Source: Solilutibacter pythonis (GTDB taxonomy: Bacteria; Pseudomonadota; Gammaproteobacteria; Xanthomonadales; Xanthomonadaceae). Taken from it: a DNA stretch of 52,865 bases. Position numbers and translations under genes: made by a program. The notes under the pieces are model-generated. The model searched no databases and was not told the DNA's origin. It worked only from the letters and a program-made list of their open reading frames with translations. Below, piece after piece: positions 49,989 to 52,865 of the stretch. The stretch lies in contig NZ_RFLY01000021.1 in the NCBI RefSeq assembly GCF_003697345.1, forward strand, positions 1 through 52,865, in the 5' to 3' direction. The first letter of the stretch is position 1; each line of letters starts with the position of its first letter.

Positions 49989-50227
49989 CTAAGGGTCAAC
50001 TACCGACCTTTCAATTAACTCAAGATCCTCATCGGGCTCAATGAAATGAATTAATCCATACTTTGGCAAGTCGATCATTACACCTTTCTCCAGATAACCC
50101 CATTGTTCTTGGGGGTGTTCAGCGGTGTATTCACCACTATCAATCGAGCAAACTACACCCCCCCTTCATCGTCTCCCAAGCGGACACGATCTCCGACCCT
50201 CATATCTCTTCCGTCTAAATATTTCAT
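49989..50227 (-). pseudogene. Frameshifted Rhs immunity gene
   Basis: ATG at 50227 gives MKYLDGRDMRVGDRVRLGDD, then the frame stops inside a G7 run (C7 at 50158-50164 on the plus strand). Adding one base or removing two gives VVCSIDSGEYTAEHPQEQWG, then YLEKGVMIDLPKYGLIHF to a stop at 49989. This is the familiar form of a small rhs-linked immunity protein of about 78 residues. It lies five bases after the stop of the broken tip on its right. Weak stem CCTAC / GTGGG after the stop at 49965-49982. Confidence 0.75.
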
Positions 50228-50232
50228 ACCAA

Positions 50233-50775
50233 TTAATCAACAAAAGGTTCTGCTGGAATTGCGCCTACGGGAAGTGCACTCGGCGCTACCGCTCCAATCG
50301 GTTGCCAAAAATACTTAAAATATCTGGGAGAATTTCTCGGCGCTTTGTTCTCTCGCAAAAGATTGTGATGTGAACCTGTAATGCCATGTTCATGTTGTGG
50401 TCTAGTGGGGGTGTCTAAGGAGCGGAATCCAATGGTTCCTACCGGAACAATTCGACCGCTAATGGTACTGCACGGCGGACACGATTTCTCTTCTAGACAC
50501 ATAAGCTGTCCTGCCAGATTGCCAATAGATCCTCCTAACAAGCCGCAGCCCCCGGTCCGGTTGGACTACATACCAAACCACCACCAACCCCTCCCAGCAT
50601 TCCACCTCCATATGCTCCAGTAGCACCTCTGTAAACCGCTCAACCAACTGCATATGCACCGACACAAACTTGATCTTTTCCTAAACCGAGGGAATCCGTA
50701 AAAATTGTGGGGTTGGATTCAACGCATGTGTAGGTCGATAGGCCTCCACTCAACCCAATCGGGTCGCTCTGCACG
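50233..50775 (-). pseudogene. Broken Rhs core end and toxin tip (CFW type)
   Basis: Starts within an RHS core (VQSDPIGLSGGLSTYTCVES, then SLGLGKDQVCVGAYAVG), stops at a TGA at 50640-50642, and shifts frame again at a G5 run (50549-50553). The last part encodes NLAGQLMCLEEKSCPPCSTI, GITGSHHNLLRENKAPRNS and an end YFKYFWQPIGAVAPSALPVG. Rhs tips with a Cys-Cys pair, a His pair and a terminal FW-P-I pattern are recurrent in proteobacteria. At least two lesions prevent translation. It begins right after the stop of the immunity gene on its right. Confidence 0.75.
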
Positions 50776-51030
50776 TCATTCGACTACCACGCCCTGCGAG
50801 CGAAGCTTTTTCTTTTCCCACTCATAGTAAGGCCGCATTTTTTCTGATATATCTTTGGGGCTTTCATTAATGAAGAACTTTTGTTCTTTGACCTCGTATT
50901 TCATGCCGCTCCTCTCCAAATAATACAGGTACATCTCCCGAGACTCAGGATCATTAATCGTTACATCAACCGTTCCGTTGCCGCACGCCGAGAGAATAAA
51001 TAAAAAATAGACTATAATTAAACGATTCAT
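50776..51030 (-). CDS. Small lipoprotein, probable immunity protein
   Basis: 84 residues, ATG overlapping the stop of the upstream tip (ATGA). Lipobox LSAC at residues 13-16. The mature part is charged (TINDPESREMYLYYLERSGM, KMRPYYEWEKKKLRSQG). Not a family I recognise. Coupling to the toxin and lipoprotein form support an immunity role in the envelope. Confidence 0.7.
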   Translation of the reverse strand: MNRLIIVYFLFILSACGNGTVDVTINDPESREMYLYYLERSGMKYEVKEQKFFINESPKDISEKMRPYYEWEKKKLRSQGVVVE

Positions 51031-51845
51031 TTGCATATCTCGCAGTATTGCTTCGCCCACCGCTCCAAAGCTGGCGCTTTGTATGGTCCCTCCCGTGGAT
51101 CAAAAGGATATGCGGACTCGGGTGCATAGAGTGCCCGATTCAAGCTGTAATTGAACTCCGGCTTCCCAAACGTCGTTCCCAAGCAGACACCCTCTCTACC
51201 ATCGTCCAGCGACTTGTCTCCCCAACGCATTTCGATATGTGTGGCACGAATGTACGAAATGTTTCCTTTCCCATTCGAGCAAGCATATGTGCAAGTCACG
51301 GTGTGCTTGGTTCTGATTCCTCCCCAAACATTCACTTCTGCGTGATTCCCAGTCCCTTGGTAATGTCCATTTGCTTTGAGTGGCATACAGCGGCACAGCC
51401 CCTTGGAATCGAACCACATAAGCGGATCACCTTCAACATAAGCATACGTATTCACCCCCCCCTTAAGCCCAATCGGGTCGCTCTGCACGTACCGCCCTGT
51501 CTGTGGTTCGTAATCCCGGAAGTAGTTGTAGTGCAGCCCCGTGTGTCGGTCGTAGCGTTGGCCAGGGAAGCATAGGTCGAACTCGTAGCGTTCGCCGTCG
51601 CCGTCCGGGTCTTCTTCCGGTGCGTCCGCGCCGAACGCTTCCCCCGTCAGCGGCCATCTCCATGTCGCCACGTTGCGCTTCGCATCGATGATCACTCTCG
51701 GTGTGCCCAGGTGGTCCGGTTCGATGTAGCCGATATTCGCTGCCGCGCCGCTGCCGTCAATCACGGCAATCGGGTAATTCTCCAGCCAGATCACCTGTTG
51801 CTTCGACAAGTTCAAGCTGTTTGGCTGAGCTGCTTCGCGCTCCAA
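51027..51845 (-). CDS. Displaced Rhs core with Cys-containing toxin tip
   Basis: 272 codons. The core part differs from both the main gene and the right-edge gene: VIWLENYPIAVIDGSG, IEPDHLGTPRVI, FPGQRYDRHTGLHYNYFRDY and SDPIGLKGGVNTYAYVEGDP. The tip (from about residue 150) has CRCMPLKANGHYQGTGNHAE, HTVTCTYACSNG and a C-terminal ERWAKQYCEIC: conserved Cys and His but no family I know. The ATG at 51845 lacks a ribosome site, so this is probably a silent displaced cassette. The lipoprotein at 50776 is its likely immunity partner. Confidence 0.82.
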   Translation of the reverse strand: MEREAAQPNSLNLSKQQVIWLENYPIAVIDGSGAAANIGYIEPDHLGTPRVIIDAKRNVATWRWPLTGEAFGADAPEEDPDGDGERYEFDLCFPGQRYDRHTGLHYNYFRDYEPQTGRYVQSDPIGLKGGVNTYAYVEGDPLMWFDSKGLCRCMPLKANGHYQGTGNHAEVNVWGGIRTKHTVTCTYACSNGKGNISYIRATHIEMRWGDKSLDDGREGVCLGTTFGKPEFNYSLNRALYAPESAYPFDPREGPYKAPALERWAKQYCEICK

Positions 51846-51902
51846 CGACTAAAGACAGATAAAATAAAAACCACTTATTTCTAAGTAAAAGGCGAATCCA
51901 GT

Positions 51903-52178
51903 CTAGGCTGGTAAGAATAACCAATCTGCAACTCGATAGAGCGGATAGATGGATAAGGAAAAAATAATTAAGCAGTAGATTGATGCAAATCGGCTTTTGC
52001 CCGAAAGCAGCGCCGATATCGATGTGATGAGGATCAATGCAGAGATAACAGCCGAGCACCTAACAACAACGTATCCATCCGCCGAGAACACAATTTTCTG
52101 AAAAGATGCCAACGCAAGAACCAAGATGATACCGAAAGAAAGCAAAGAATTAAAAATAAGCGCTACCGAAATATTCAT
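51903..52178 (-). CDS. Small three-helix membrane protein, probable immunity protein
   Basis: 91 residues, ATG overlapping the preceding rhs stop (ATGA). Hydrophobic stretches about 5-25, 40-60 and 68-85 (SLLSFGIILVLALASFQKIV, VISALILITSISALLSG). AT-rich. Coupling to the rhs gene and a membrane location suggest immunity against a membrane- or periplasm-acting tip. Confidence 0.7.
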   Translation of the reverse strand: MNISVALIFNSLLSFGIILVLALASFQKIVFSADGYVVVRCSAVISALILITSISALLSGKSRFASIYCLIIFSLSIYPLYRVADWLFLPA

Positions 52179-52865
52179 TTACAACTCTCCTTACACTGCC
52201 CGTCACCATTTTGGGCAGCTCCCTTTACAGCTTTTTCCAAAGCATTCAAAAAACCTGAATTTAATAGACTATCCCAAAGACCTGACGGCTTCCATGGAGA
52301 GGTTTGCATATTAAAATACCCATAACCTTCCGCTGTTTCGTACATTTTACCACTAGGGGATACACCTTGCTGAACTATAGCCCCACGACACATTTGAGAA
52401 CCGAATCCACCTGTGTATCCAGGACCAAGAAAATTTACCGAGCACCCCGTACTTTTTGAGGTGCAGCTATAGCCGCATTGTTTTGTACCATTAATATAAT
52501 TACCTTCATTGGGCCTGCTCGCGATACAAGAAAACTCCTCGAGACCCAATGGATCAATGGCATTGACCGGATTCCCTCCGACATAGGCGTACGTATTCAA
52601 TCCCCCCGCCAGCCCGATCGGGTCTTCCGCAATGAATCGCCCCATGTCAGGGCGGTAGTAACGGGCGCGGTAGTACATCAGCCCCGTCTGGTCGCGTTCA
52701 CGGCCCGTGTATTGGTACGGGTTGCTGAAGCCCTGCGCGCTCTGACGCGCGTTGCCGTACGGGTCGTAGTCGTAGCGGTTCACCACTTGGCCCGCGGCGT
52801 TGGTCAACGCTCGCGTGCTGTTCTGGTGGTCGCTCAGGAAGTAGGTGCGGCCGATGGCTTCGTTT
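52175..52865 (-). CDS. Rhs protein, N-terminal part beyond window edge
   Basis: The frame is open to the right edge. Core motifs: RTYFLSDHQNSTRALTNAAG, YDYDPYGNARQSAQGFSNPY, YTGRERDQTGLMYYRARYY and GRFIAEDPIGLAGGLNTYAY ending VNAIDPLGL. A unique tip of about 120 residues follows: EEFSCIASRPNEGNYINGTK, CGYSCTSKSTGCSVNF, GSQMCRGAIVQQGVSP, ending DGQCKESCK. Cys-rich, with no recognised family; disulfide-stabilised and periplasm-acting is a guess. It is coupled to the membrane protein at 51903. Confidence 0.85.
   Translation of the reverse strand, partial: NEAIGRTYFLSDHQNSTRALTNAAGQVVNRYDYDPYGNARQSAQGFSNPYQYTGRERDQTGLMYYRARYYRPDMGRFIAEDPIGLAGGLNTYAYVGGNPVNAIDPLGLEEFSCIASRPNEGNYINGTKQCGYSCTSKSTGCSVNFLGPGYTGGFGSQMCRGAIVQQGVSPSGKMYETAEGYGYFNMQTSPWKPSGLWDSLLNSGFLNALEKAVKGAAQNGDGQCKESCK

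Noticed and set aside
50103-50373. Two overlapping plus-strand small frames
   Set aside because: They lie opposite the frameshifted immunity gene and toxin tip, whose peptide sequences are convincing on the minus strand.

Overview
The window is high-GC DNA typical of a gammaproteobacterium of the Xanthomonadaceae/Lysobacteraceae group. Supporting signs are the divergent rhlB / trxA-rho arrangement, a protein ending in what looks like an XVIPCD (the secretion domain of Xanthomonas-type type IV killing systems), a long Rho with a basic disordered insert, and an actP / DUF485 / DcaP-porin / acs / LuxR-regulator acetate block. Placement below family level is not possible from this sequence alone.

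Layout: (1) 1-2.8 kb: the N-terminal two thirds or so of an exported RHS-repeat protein running off the left edge, followed by an AT-rich gene-poor stretch. (2) 2.8-5.6 kb: mutM, a membrane fatty-acid desaturase with an overlapping EF-hand gene, and a heptanucleotide tandem repeat. (3) 5.6-12 kb: acetate uptake and activation. actP and its DUF485 partner and a DcaP-type porin are transcribed leftward; acs and a LuxR-type response regulator are transcribed rightward. A 13-bp-arm inverted repeat lies in the divergent control region. (4) 12-14.2 kb: a lipoprotein overlapping a class-3-lipase/XVIPCD protein, read here as an immunity/effector pair. (5) 14.2-33.3 kb: mostly housekeeping genes: a hydrolase, hemH, a SYLF protein, tatABC, an RDD protein with a tandemly duplicated 3' end, rhlB, trxA, rho, a TonB-C protein, a giant membrane ankyrin protein, ycgL, an S9 peptidase and eptA. 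(6) 33.3-45.7 kb: one large SpvB/FG-GAP/RHS toxin gene and its immunity gene, with an array of displaced C-terminal toxin tips, immunity genes and RHS debris behind it. (7) 45.9-49.9 kb: hemF, sodC, ntrC and ntrB. (8) 50-52.9 kb: a second RHS cassette array running off the right edge, with intact and broken toxin/immunity pairs.

Working together: the acetate genes form one physiological module (porin, permease, activation, regulator). tatABC, rhlB/trxA/rho, hemF/hemH and ntrBC are core functions. The accessory content is dominated by interbacterial-competition genes. Two RHS arrays carry at least six distinguishable C-terminal modules: an unknown module with a BECR-like end, a JAB-like one, a serine-hydrolase one, a CFW-type one and two Cys-containing unknowns. 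Most paired immunity candidates are lipoproteins or small membrane proteins, which suggests envelope-acting toxins. Three different RHS core types occur among the recognisable cores. Several displaced cassettes carry frameshifts in or near short homopolymers plus a nonsense codon, whereas the large housekeeping and main RHS genes are intact. All functions are read from motifs and family knowledge without database searches.
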